A stretch of 64,000 nt of DNA from Lactifluus volemus (taxonomy: Eukaryota; Basidiomycota; Agaricomycetes; Russulales; Russulaceae), in the NCBI GenBank assembly GCA_022376515.1, contig WTXI01000018.1, positions 434,001 to 498,000 on the forward strand, read 5' to 3'. The position numbers and the translations under genes were made by a program. Of the stretch, positions 34,801-45,596 are shown in pieces; the stretch's first letter is position 1; every line of letters starts with the position of its first letter. The notes beneath the pieces were generated by a model, which was given only the letters and a program-made list of their open reading frames with translations, was not told the DNA's origin and did no database searches.

Positions 34801-37417
34801 ACAAAACATATCCCACCAGCTCTATCATATGCCTGCCTTTTCTGGGGCGACCATTTAAAACACGTTGCTTTGGAACACGACCTCTTCATGAAGCTTCGAT
34901 CCCTGTTCGAGAGAAAGTTCCTATTCTGGCTGGAGGTGCTCAGCATCAAGAGCAGTGTGGGCTTTGCTTCGCGAGCATTGTCATCTCTGAAGATATGGTT
35001 GCGGTCTGACCAGTGGAAGGTACGTACACCCTATAGTTGAATATTGCATGTAGTGACTATTGGGTCAGCCTTCTGAAGCGGAGGCGGAGACGTTTTTCGG
35101 ATTGGTGAATGATGGATCGGCGTTTGTGGGATATTTTGGGATGGCGATAGCAAGAAGTGCTCCGCATATCTATATCTCCGCATTGCCCTTCACACCACCC
35201 TCTTCTCATATTTCTAAGCACTACATTCACCTATTCCCTCAAATATTGTCTCTGGAACGCGGGCAGTTGTCTCATTGGCCGGCGTTGGAAATGGTGATCC
35301 GGGCACATCACGAACAAGTCGGCTGCGTTGCGCTCTCTCCAGACGGGCAGCGGATCGCCTCTGCCTCAGAAGACAGTACGATTCGCGTGTGGGATGCCAT
35401 ATCGGGGGAACTCGTAGTGGGCTCATTCATCGGACATACTGGTGGGATTGTCGATGTTGCATTCTCGCCAAGCGGGCGACGCATCGCCTCGGCCTCACGT
35501 GACTGCACGATTCGCGTGTGGGATGCCACAAGCGGAGAGCTTGTACTAGACCCGTTTATTGGACACACCGATGCAGTCTATTCTGTTGCATTCTCACCAG
35601 ATAGTCAGCGCATTGCCTCAGCTTCGGCAGATTGCACAATTCGCATGTGGGATGCTGCAACGGGAGAGGTTGTAGCGGGTCCGTTGACAGGACACACAGA
35701 TCAGATCGGTTCTGTTGTATTCTCGCCGGATGGCCAGCGAATTGCCTCGGCCTCAATGGACCGCACGATTCGCATGTGGGATGCCGCTACAGGAGAATGT
35801 GTAGCGAGTCCATATACAGGCCACACCGGCTGGGTCAGGTCGGTTGCATTCTCACCAAACGGGCAGCACATCGCCTCGGCCTCAGATGACTGCACGATTC
35901 GCGTGTGGGATGCCACAACGGGACGACTTGTGGCAGGCCCATTCACTGGCCACACCGAAGCTGTGTTCTCTGTTGCATACTCGCCAGACGGCCAATGCAT
36001 CGCATCAACCTCGGAAGATCTCACAGTTTGTGTATGGGATGCCAAAACAGGAGATGTCGTAGCGGGCCCGTTTACTGAAAATATCGATTGCATTTTTTCT
36101 GTTGCGTTCTCTCCGGATGGGCAGCGAGTCGTCTCAGCCTCGGGAGATTCTATGATTCGCATCTGGAATGCCGCAGCAGGACAGGTCGTGGCTGGTCCGT
36201 TCACTGGCCACACCAATTCGGTTTTTTCTGTTGCATTCTCTCCGGACGGACAGCGCATCGCGTCGGCCTCTGCAGATTGCAAGATTATTCTGTGGGATGC
36301 CGCAACAGGAGATATCGCAGCGGGTCCGTTCACTGGACACACCAGATCGGTCGTTGCTATTGCATTTTCACAGGATGGGCAGGTCATTGCATCGGCCTCT
36401 GGGGATCACACGATTCGCATCTGGAATGCCACAACAGGAGAGGTTGCAGCGGGCCCGTTTGGCCACTCCCATGAGGTCAACTGTGTTGCGTTCTCGCCGG
36501 ATGGACAACACATCGCCTCGGCCCCATGCGATTGCACGGTTCGTGTGTGGGATGTCACAACAGGAGAGGTCGTAGCGGGTCCATTCACTGGACATACCGA
36601 AGCTGTCATATCTGTTGCGTTTTCACCGGATGGGCAACGCATCGCATCGGCTTCAGCCGATTTCACGATTCGCGTATGGAACGCCACAACAGGAGACGTC
36701 GTAGTCGGCCCGATTACCGGACACACCAGTCGTGTCTACTCTGTTGCATTCTCGCCAGACGGGCAATGCATCGCCTCAGCCTCGCAAGATTGCACGATTC
36801 GCATGTGGGATAGTAAAACAGGAGCGGCCGTAGCAGGTCCGTTTACTGGACACACCGCTTCTGTTGCTTCTGTTGCATTCTCACCTGATGGGCAATGCAT
36901 CGCCTCAGCCTCTTTCGATACCACAATTCGCGTGTGGGATGCCGCAACGGGAGAAGTCATAGCAGGCCCGTTCACTGGACATGCCAATTTTGTTAACTGT
37001 GTTGCATTCTCCCCAGATGGGCAGCACGTGATCTCAGCCTCAGGAGATCACACGATTCGCATGTGGGATGTTGCAACTGGAGAGTGCGTAGCAGGTTCAT
37101 CTAATGGATCTACAGAATCACCCCTTACTGTTACTGACAGGCAGCCCATTTCCTCGGCCCCACGAGACCACCCAATTCGCGTTAAGGGCAGCACAGGAGA
37201 TATTGAGAAGATCTATTTTACCGACGAGCTTTCCATCGATCGTGATGGTTGGATGTGTGGGGATGAGGGGCAACTTTTTTTATGGATTCCACAGATTCAT
37301 CGACCGTATCTTCAGAGATCTAACACTGTTTGGATTGCGGGCAGACATTATACCCAGTTAGATCTGTCAAACTTTGTGCATGGTTTGGATTGGACTACAG
37401 TATATGGTCACAGTTAA
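31840..37417 (+). CDS. NLR2: C2-like + NACHT + 14xWD40 STAND protein, paralogue of NLR1 with a lesion in the C2 region
   Basis: Same exon layout as NLR1. The NACHT exon (33424-35040) differs from NLR1 at about 16 of 538 residues; P-loop GQAGTGKSSIA and Walker B LIVIDALDESG are intact. The WD40 exon (35060-37417) has the same 14 repeats in the same order but differs at roughly 105 of about 600 residues, and ends with the same tail. In the C2 region one C is missing near 32205 relative to NLR1 (acccccttgg versus acccgccttgg), which shifts frame to an early stop, and a putative splice acceptor near 32420 reads AA instead of AG. Either may be a sequence error; if real, NLR2 lacks a functional N-terminal domain. 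Start unresolved. Confidence 0.8.
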
Positions 37418-37574
37418 TCCTCGTCTAAATGGACTTTCTAGTGCCATATTTCAAGCTCAAGGGCTGTCCCTTTGTATTAGCTACATGCAGTGGTATAAAA
37501 ATGTAAACTCAAAAAAAGGAAGAGGCAAGACCATCTCAGCAGAGCACCAACTTCGTCGTTCCTCAAGGTGGCCA

Positions 37575-38350
37575 TGTAACCAATACTTGTTCTAATTGCT
37601 AGATTTGCTCTTCAACCAGCACTCAGTTCTAAGTTTCTGTCTTTCGAAAACGTTGCAGGCTCACAGGCGCACGTGGACAGGGCAAACTTTGACTTGAGGA
37701 CCCTGCACAATAACCACGATCTCGCAGAGGAGCCGTGCGCGGTGTGAGTTGGCTCAATGCAAGGAACTGCCAGTGTGGTCGACAAAGTGAAGAAACCAGA
37801 CATCCCGTCACCACATGTCGTCCAATCCACTGTGGTGTCTGCGATCCTTCCGGTACTGATTCACCCGCCTATTGCTTCTTTTCATCGTCGCGTGCTTCGT
37901 TTTCCTCAATATACGGACCCATTGTGCGACCCCGGTTACGAAGCCGATGTCTCCACTCATTGCCGTGAACTCTCCTTCTAGATCGGATTTCTCCTAACAT
38001 CGAACGCAACGTTTGGGCGAGGCTGAAATGGTTCATAGCTAAGTCCGTCAAACGTCACGGCACCAATGCGAGGAAGAGGTTAAGCGTCAACACCGTGACC
38101 TCTCTGTCATTCCTGTTCTCTCAGCTGTTGTCCATGAAGCTCCGAGTCACGGATCCTCGCAACAAACCGCGGGAGCAAGTCGTCGTCGGCCCTAGCGGCC
38201 CTCCGCACGGATTCCATGTACATTACTTCTGTCTTTGAATATGTATAATCATCCTATTTTCTGGATGCGAATGCTCCGTCGTTATGATTACAAGCAGCCG
38301 GCAGAAGTAGTATACGTAATGGCGACGATTGTTAGAGTGGTGTTGGGGCG
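37575..38350 (+). repeat. Dispersed repeat family R1, copy 1 (about 37.69-38.28 kb)
   Basis: The segment reads as the reverse complement of parts of 49870-50400 and 60830-61350. All share a frame with REQVVVGPSxPPHGxHVHY and another with CDPxYExDVxTHCxELSF, suggesting descent from a coding sequence I cannot identify. No intact gene. Confidence 0.55.
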
Positions 38351-39161
38351 AACGTCACGTCAATATCAGTGTTGATTCAGGTCCTGACAGCGAAGGGCTG
38401 AAGGCAGAGCAAATAAAAACACCGAGTCCATCCAAAGGCCGCGGCGGCGTACAAGCCTGACTCGGAGTCTCAGACAGTGGCAAGTTGGTCACATGCACTG
38501 TTTGAAATTGCAATTTGCCCAAGGGTCTTCCAATCATCCCATTGACATAGCGGTGGCGTCGCTTCAACCGTTTCAGTGTGTAAATGTTGACGCCACTGTT
38601 ACACCTGACTTGGGAGATAGTCTGTCTCGGAATATCTACTAGGACTGATGGCGCTAGATGGCTGAGTCTTGCTCAATAATGGTAAGAAATCCTGTCCAAA
38701 GGCAGGCATTACAGTGAACTGCTCTGTGGATCGTCAGGAAATCGCGAAGTGACTAGCGATGGTGTCATTATGACCCTGATCGAGTCTATATTCCGATATG
38801 GCTAGACCAGTTAACAAGCTTGCAACCCTTGGATGGACTAGCATGTCTAAGGGTCACTAGCAGTTTGAACAGAAAAAGCTAGTCACAGTGATTCTCCGCA
38901 TTGGGCCGATCTAACGGACCTGAATATCCATTCAAAGAACACATCCGCTGAACTAAATTACAACGTGGAGCCTCACTGGCAGCTGCATTGTGTGTGCCCG
39001 GTGCTTCCCGGTCGGTACTTCACAGATTTGTCACGATTCTTCTCTGGCTGTCAGACTCGAGCTGTCTGGGGTATAAAAGCTAAGTCCTTCGCTCCCACTT
39101 TCTTTCAGTAACGTCGTCATCTTCAAACTGTTCTATCATTCTCTATCACTTTCACTCCACA
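38350..39161 (+). promoter_or_regulatory. Conserved upstream region of secreted-peptide gene 2, with TATA box at 39073-39079
   Basis: About 600-700 bp upstream of the peptide gene are shared with the other family members (for example ctactaggactgatggcgct near 38638, 45358 and 51651, and reverse-complemented near 27450 and 59860). The core promoter GGGGTATAAAAGC lies 83-89 bp before the ATG. Confidence 0.6.
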
Positions 39162-39364
39162 ATGGTGTTTATCAAGACCATCTTGGCCCTCTCTCTTGCC
39201 ATCTTTACTCTCGCTGCTCCTCAGCCTCAGGGTCCGTTGCGTACGTTTTGCTAAAACTCATGTCCACTTGGAATGAACTTGACGGACCTACACTAGCGGG
39301 TCCTCCCTTCCCGGGCAGCGCTGACATCGTCATCAGCCTCGAAGCCGACATCGACGCTAAGTGA
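39162..39364 (+). CDS. Small secreted peptide, family member 2 (48 aa)
   Basis: Exon 1 (39162-39240): signal peptide MVFIKTILALSLAIFTLAA then PQPQGPL. Intron 39241-39296 (gtacgt...actag), phase 1. Exon 2 (39297-39364): PGPPFPGSADIVISLEADID, then AK and stop. The mature region is Pro-rich then acidic, without Cys, and shares little with its relatives beyond the DI/DV-D pattern. Confidence 0.7.
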
Positions 39365-39980
39365 TGGGATTGTATGATGCAACAGTGATATCGCCCCATT
39401 TTCAGTGACGTATCAACGTACCGCACTTCCGGGGCATACGTCCCTCGTAATGCATTCGTAATTTTAGTACTTTTTTTTCACTTTGAATATTTTAGTCGTG
39501 GCTTTATGGCATTTATCTAAGAATCCTTTACTATACAGTATTGGATCAGCCCATGTCAGGGTGTCCGTCACTTTGAATAACTCATTAAATCCTTACTCAA
39601 TCACCACCAAAATTCAAACATGTACTCTAGACAACTGCTATTATATGTTCCATGCATTTTTTCTTCACGCAAATAAGGTGGAGCAAAAGTAAAAATTTGG
39701 GCAAAAGTCACGTATGATTTAACATGCCGGATGGGCGGCACGTCGGAGTTTAATTACTAAATCAAGGCCAGCTTGCTGAGAATCCCGGTTCTCAGCTCTC
39801 GCTGACCAAATTGTTGCCCTCCAAGCCAAGCTCCAACATCCACACCCCAAATTGCTCCTATTTCCCTGATACCTGGACCCTCCTCACTGACTCTGCAACA
39901 GGTGATGCCATCATGCTACCTCCCCCGGGCCAATCCCCCTTCCAAGTTATCAGTATCTGAGTCCTGGGCCTGCTCCTCCT
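39365..39980. other. 3' flank of peptide gene 2 and AT-rich filler
   Basis: Starts with the family 3' flank (gacgtatcaacgtac near 39408), then unrelated AT-rich DNA. No gene seen. Confidence 0.35.
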
Positions 39981-39989
39981 TATTATTAC

Positions 39990-40740
39990 CATTCTTATCC
40001 AGTCATCCATATGACTGTTGATGATATAGAGGACCCAGATTGGCTATATGAGCTCTTCAGAATTGCTGTACACATTGGCAGGTATGTGTTCCATGTGTAC
40101 GTGGCATTGTCTGGTGGGGTCTCATATGTCGCGATCGTCCGAGGACCTCAATCATGGCTTATATTTGACGATGACAAATCGAGCCTATCAAGGAATGCGA
40201 AATACCTAGGTACTTTGGTGGTGCCCCCTCCGGAAGTGCATATGTGTTATACTACCAGGCTGTCGACCTGGAGCTAGCATAAAGCCCCCCCTCCCCCACC
40301 ACCACCTCCCACCGCTCCCGTCGCAGGAGCGTCAACTGGCCCAGCGACTGTGGCGACAAACGGGACGACATTATCTGAACCCCCAGAACCTGCCCTTCCT
40401 CCTGGATTAGGAGAGCCGTCTGTACCTGCGGCTGCGCCGGCATCGCGCCCTCCAATACCCGTTGCACCATCGTCCCCCGCCCTTATCACGTCACCCCTCC
40501 TAGGCTCTGCTACCCTCCGTCACGCAAAAAGACACTTCCCTCTCTTCAAGCTTCTGGCACGTCTGATCTTTCGAGCACCTCGCCCACAACACCATATCGT
40601 GCACCTTGAGGGTTATTCCATTCTCTTCGGAGCTCGCCGAGTGGCTCTAGGCTCCGCCCTTCTACGTCAGAAGGGATTCCTTCTCCGCGGACTCCAGCGC
40701 TAGCGTCACATATACCGCCTGTGCCATCAATGGCGTTTCA
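39990..40740 (+). pseudogene. Decayed 3' fragment of a CreB/USP12-46-like ubiquitin hydrolase
   Basis: The frame reads YELFRIAVHIG, then after a disturbed stretch SYVAIVRGPQSWLIFDDD, and after a -1 shift IPRYFGGAPSGSAYVLYYQA followed by VDLELA, which is the hallmark C-terminus of the USP12/46/CreB catalytic domain. A Pro/Ala-rich tail (to about 40490) and a Ser-rich tail (to 40740) follow in mixed frames. The catalytic-His segment normally reading GHYV is disturbed (VSYV). The N-terminal catalytic part is absent. At 40745 it abuts the truncated inositol monophosphatase copy B, a rearrangement joint. Confidence 0.65.
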
Positions 40741-40746
40741 GCGCTT

Positions 40747-41647
40747 TCAGCCCTCGGAAGGAGATGAATACAGGCAACATAAAGAAAATGCATCAATACA
40801 AATCCACCGCGCCTTGGGCGACCAACGCAAAATTCAACGCGGCGCTGCCGACAGAGCGTAGCGAGTGCGCCATGACTCCGTCAGGCGGAGTGCCGGCGAG
40901 ACACGCAAAGCTATTCGCCTTTCGACGTATTGCATCTGGTCCGCGATCGGAGCCCCACTCTACTGCGATAAGCGCGCCTACCAGACCGGGTAGTGGACGC
41001 ACTTCTACGGGGGCGAGCGGGAGGCGCTGGGGTTCCGGGTGCAGACGCGTGTGCATGTAAGAGCCGCCACCTCGCACGCCGGTGAATAGGTGGTCTAGGA
41101 AGGGGTTGTACATCACGCCTAGGACTGGGACGCGTTGGTTGGGAAAGCCGTGAACAAAGTTGGTCGTCCCGTCTTATTATTGTTTTGTTAATAGATTTGT
41201 TGATGAAATGTAAGAATATTCGTGGAAACTCCCAAACTACTGTACTGGGCTTTTACGTACCTATTGGATCGACGCAGAACGTCGGCACATCCGTGAGTGG
41301 TGGATGAGTCCCGGACGAATACGACTCCTCGCCGATGCTGCAGAGAATATACAGTTACAAAAAATTAAAAACTCAGCTTTTGGGTTCCTCGAGAGAAGAG
41401 AACACGTTACAGTTGAAAGTACGGATATGCGCGCGCAATCTCTCCACACGGACCAGATCTTCGAGACCTTGACGTCGTACTCGGTCACAAGGTCTACCGC
41501 GTTCTTTTTCTCGCCGACGCCACCTGCGCCTGCGCGTTGGATCGCGTGCGATCCTTCGAGCAGGAGGGCGCCAGCTTTGCGTGCGAGCTCGATCGTGAAC
41601 TCGAGAATCTCTTGGAATTCTGCAGGGTTGAGCGGGTTATTAGCCAT
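40747..41647 (-). pseudogene. Inositol monophosphatase-like gene, copy B (truncated)
   Basis: N-terminus at 41647 (MANNPLNPAEFQEILEFTIE, KNAVDLVTEYDVKV) followed by a scrambled segment near 41455 that shifts frame. DGTTNFVHGFP is present, but the following ACISLGLIDK block is missing near 41120 compared with copy C. The middle GGGSYMHTRLHPEPQRLPLA and ALIAVEWGSDRGP are present; everything C-terminal of the first intron after GAVDLY, including the WPWD metal site and the C-terminal domain, is replaced by unrelated DNA left of 40745. Confidence 0.7.
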
Positions 41648-42851
41648 ATAAATGGATTGCCAGTGGGATGAACAAATTGTAAGTGGCAAGGATCAGCTGA
41701 TCGCAAGCGCTCAGCGTTTCCCACAACTCACTCACGGTCATGATCATACAGTCACGGTGTGAATTAATTCAGTTATCCCAGTTCGAGCCGGGGTATAAAA
41801 GCTTTGCTCGATTCAGAGGCGAGCTTTGTGTTTTTTTTTTGATGTCCTGTCGTCCTCGTACTTCACGCCTACCGATTGACGCGATGACCTTGGTTCGTTC
41901 ATGCAGTTGCCAGCCTTGGGAGCGTGCTCACCTCTCAGTGACAACCTAGTTCTACCCACTCCCACTTTGCTTTCACGTAATCGCCGTACTTCGCAGCGTG
42001 CCCAAATAAGGCGATGTAACCACTCACTGCCAGTGGCCCGGGCAAGCCTGAGGTGGTGGAGTTGGGGGAGAGCGAGCTGCAAGTCGACGGGGGAGCACAA
42101 CCCAAGTCACTTTTCCATCTAAATCTACTGGCCGCACTGAATGGGTATCCGAGTCATGGCGACATCGCAGCCGGCGACGACAAGGGCAATCGATAATCAG
42201 CCGCTGGGAGCAAGCAATGATCGAGACACAGGTTGACTTATAGGGGAATGAAATTGGAATGCATATAGTTGCTGTCTAGAATACACAGTTAAACTTTGGT
42301 AGAGATTGAATACCAGTGAGTAGTTTTGAAAGTGACAAAGTAGTAGTGATGAAGACCTAGTATCAAATGTGAAGTAAAAAATCCCATGATCCGAGGTCGT
42401 GCAGTAAGTTGCAATGTAATTTACCGAGGTGACCTTAAGTAACGGGTACTTGAGGGCGATTGACCGAAATCGTTACATACATTTGCCTCAAGAAAGTATT
42501 CACATGTAGCTAGTACTAGTATTATTGTTCTTGTCATAGTATTTGCGATGTCGAAGAGTCTCTGGCTGGGTGGTTCTCGAAAGGTCAAACATTCAAAGTA
42601 ATTTCAATCTCATGGAACAGATATTGGATTCCTAAATAAACGTGATAAAGCCACGACTTAAATATCCAAAGTTAACAAAAGTCCGCCATGTGCCAAAATT
42701 ACGGCTGTACTACGTGCGCGTCAGGCCCCGGATGCGCGTACGTTGATACGTCCCAAGGGGCTAGCCGCAAGAGGTTAGTGTTGCATTAATCTCCGAGTAG
42801 AATAAAACCATACAAGAGAAAAATAAAACTTTCACAAATGCTCCTGGAGGC
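41648..42851 (-). repeat. Segmental duplication unit, copy 2 (non-coding part)
   Basis: Near-identical to 25887-27075. It includes the stretch with tctctggctgggtggt, found downstream of every peptide gene. No gene is seen within it. Confidence 0.7.
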
Positions 42852-43041
42852 TTACGCGTCACGCACATTTAAGCCACCACCTACCATAGGTCAGTCAATT
42901 TCATGCCAAGTGGCCAAGTAGACATGAGTCCTAGTGGAACGTACCATCAACTCCCTCATATATGGGTCTAGGCCGAAGCTCAGGAGCAGCAAGAGTAAAG
43001 ATGGCAAGAGAGAGGGCCAAGATGGCCTTGATAAGCGTCAT
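42852..43041 (-). CDS. Small secreted peptide, family member 3 (about 41 aa)
   Basis: Exon 1 starts at 43041: signal peptide MTLIKAILALSLAIFTLAA then PELRPRPIYEGVD. Phase-1 intron (gtacgttcc...atggtag, with a short internal duplication of cacttgg) to exon 2 GGGLNVRDA, stop at 42852. The shortest mature tail in the family. TATA box at 43130-43136. Confidence 0.65.
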
Positions 43042-43129
43042 TGTAAAGTGAAAGTGGTTGAGGATGATAGAATGGTTTGAAGGATGACGAGGATGGAGGA
43101 AAGAGCTTGAAGGAGGGAAGGGGCCCAGC

Positions 43130-43136
43130 TTTTATA
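43130..43136 (-). promoter_or_regulatory. TATA box of secreted-peptide gene 3
   Basis: TATAAAA on the minus strand in the context CTGTCTGGGGTATAAAAGC, about 90 bp upstream of the ATG. Confidence 0.7.
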
Positions 43137-43578
43137 CCCCAGACAGCTCACTCTGCCACAGCCGAGACGGACTATGTCCCAGCTCAGGTGTAGCCGCTGC
43201 AGTGGCGTCAACAGTTACGCGTTGAACGCTGAACGTTGAACGTCGGCGCCCATGTCAACCGTGAGTGATTAGATGTGAGATCTCACCGGTCACAACTCTG
43301 AGTGACAACCTCGCGTTCTACGCACTCCCACTTTGCTTCTTTCACTCAACCACCCTCCTTCCCAGCGTGCTCAAATAAGACGACATAACCACTCACTGCA
43401 AGCCTGAGGTGATGGTGTTGGGTGAGAGTCGGCCGCTGTGAGCGAGAAATGATCGAGACTCAAGGAGAGACGGGTCACGGGTGAATGATAGGTACAAGAG
43501 CTGATTTTAGCCGAGGAAAAATGGTAACGTAGGGGATACAGTAATTTGTCTAGCGAGCATGTGGCGCTGTATTGCGTA

Positions 43579-44736
43579 CTATATTGGACCAGACCATCGT
43601 CAGGACCGCTCGATCGTCAAGTCACACAATGTCACACACGGGCCGAACAGCTATAGCCAAGCTGATTCGAAGTCCGCTAGGGTGAGGTGATGATGTGCGG
43701 TTCAAGTGAGAAGAGTCCAGACTGTATGAATTTATCTATGTCATTATTACTACTAGTCTACTACAACGAATAACCATATGAATGACTTGAATATGTGTAG
43801 TAATAGTGAGGAGCAGGCCCAGGATACTGATAACTTGAAAGGGGGGTATTGGAGAGGACCGGGAGGTAACATAACTTGACTTGGAGGGCCCTGGCCCTAC
43901 CCACAGGGCAGCCTTGTCTGGCCTGAGGTGACTTACATGCAGTGGAGGGGTGGTAGAAGGGGTTGAGGTTGCAAGTGATCGGGGCACATGAATGTTTCCA
44001 GCCACAGGCCTTTAGGCGGCAGTGGTGGGGGCAGGGTGGGCTGCAGGGGTGGCGCACAATGGTGGCATCAGGACAGCTGTCAGTGTTGGAACGGCGGCGG
44101 CAGCGTCGGGACAACAACCGCGGCGTCGGGATAGCGGCGGTGGCGACAGCGAGAGAGCGACCGCAGCGTCGGGATGGCGGCCGCCCCATTGGGACGCAAC
44201 CACGGCGGCAGCGAGGGAGCAGGAGAGGACGCAAGGGGAAAATAAGATAAAAGATTAGTGCGAAAGTGAAAAAACAAAACAATACGACGCACCATAGACC
44301 ATGCTAAGAGACCATGGCAGTCGACGGATGGGGGTACCAGAGGGTGGGCGACAGACCACGCAAGACCACGCAAGACCACGCGATGACGAGGGCGGGAGGA
44401 AAGGTGACAGAGAGAGCGCGAGAGGGGAAGGCGATGATACAGAGCGGGCATTGCAGCAGCATTCAGCGCTGCCAACTGGCTTGTTCAATAGACGCTCATA
44501 CTTAAACTCCGACATGCCGTCCAACCGGCATGGCCAATCACGCGTGACATTAGCACTAAATTTTACCTTCGCTCTACCTTGCTTGCGTGAAGAAACAATA
44601 TATGGTACACATAATAGCAGTCATCTAGAATACATATTCGAAATTTGGTGGTGATTGAGCAAGTATTCATTGAGTTATTCAAAAAATAAAAAAAGTGACG
44701 ATCGAGCGGTCCTGACGATGGTCCGGTCCAATATAG
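43579..44736. mobile_element. 1.16 kb TA-flanked TIR element
   Basis: Bounded by CTATATTGGACC and GGTCCAATATAG, with inverted repeats extending about 41 bp with one mismatch (the continuation contains ccatcgtcaggaccgctcg). Flanked by TA at 43577-43578 and 44737-44738, as for Tc1/mariner elements. The interior (43990-44460) is GC-rich with triplet-like repeats open in several frames; no transposase was recognised. Confidence 0.8.
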
Positions 44737-45596
44737 TATTATTGCACGATACTGTAATGTAATCCCGTAAAAATCAAAATCTGCTTAAGATCGTGCGGTT
44801 GGGCGAGAAAATAAGATAACCAAAGTGAGGGGCCGAGGTAACGTATACATAATAACGACGATTATTAGTTAGTGTCAGGGCGAACGTCATGTCAATTTCA
44901 GTGTTGATTTGGGACCTGACAGCGAAGGCGGATCATACAGCAATTCCGGAAATTGTATCCGGTTACTGTACTAGTAGAGGGGCACAGATTGTATAATTTC
45001 CTAGTACAGTACGTTGAAATAAAAACACCCAGTCCATGCAAAGGCGGCGTAATACTGGCCTGAGTACCAGGCTGCCCCTTCACATGGCAAATCAGGGACG
45101 CACTGCGACAAGAAAAGACAAAGAACTTTGAAAAGAGTAAGGAGAAACGTCGAGTCGTGGACAGAGGCAGGTCCGAGTGGTCACATGCACAGTTTAAAAT
45201 CGCAGTTTGTCCAAATGGGCGCAAACACCGCAAAGTCCCATGCTTCCAATCATCTATTGACATGGGCAGAGTTTCAAAGCTTCATCGTTTCAATGTTTCA
45301 ACGCGTAAATGTGGACACCTGAGTTGGGAGATAGTCCGTCTCGGCTGTGGCACTTCTACTAAGACTGATGGCGCTAGTCTGAGTCTTTCTCATTAACATT
45401 GCCTCAGCTTCAATGTGTGCGCCTGGTGCTTCCCAGTCGGTGCTTCAGATATTGTCATGATTATTCTCTAGAGGCTCCGGCTGCCAGACTAGAGCTGTCT
45501 GGGGTATTAAAGGTGGGCCCCTTCGCTCCCTCTTTCCTTCACCAACATCGTCATCCATCAAACCATTCTCTCATCCTCTATCACTTTCACTTCACA
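44737..45596 (+). repeat. Repeat DNA and upstream region of secreted-peptide gene 4
   Basis: 44740-44960 matches the reverse complement of about 60350-60540; 45010-45596 is the family upstream block. A TATA-like TATTAAA at 45505-45511 replaces TATAAAA. Confidence 0.55.

Larger units (their letters stand above)
28128..37574 (-). repeat. Arm 2 of the giant inverted duplication (partner 13178-20549)
   Basis: Reverse-complement match to arm 1; about 7.15 kb after removing the 2.29 kb element inserted at 28248-30541. Homology picks up exactly on both sides of that element, showing it arrived after the duplication. It carries NLR2 and the second copies of the Ser/Pro-rich and 57-aa ORFs. Confidence 0.9.

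Noticed and set aside
44080..44475. Pro/Arg/Ala-rich frames in the 1.16 kb TIR element
   Set aside because: Arise from CGG-type triplet runs open in several frames; no supporting motif.
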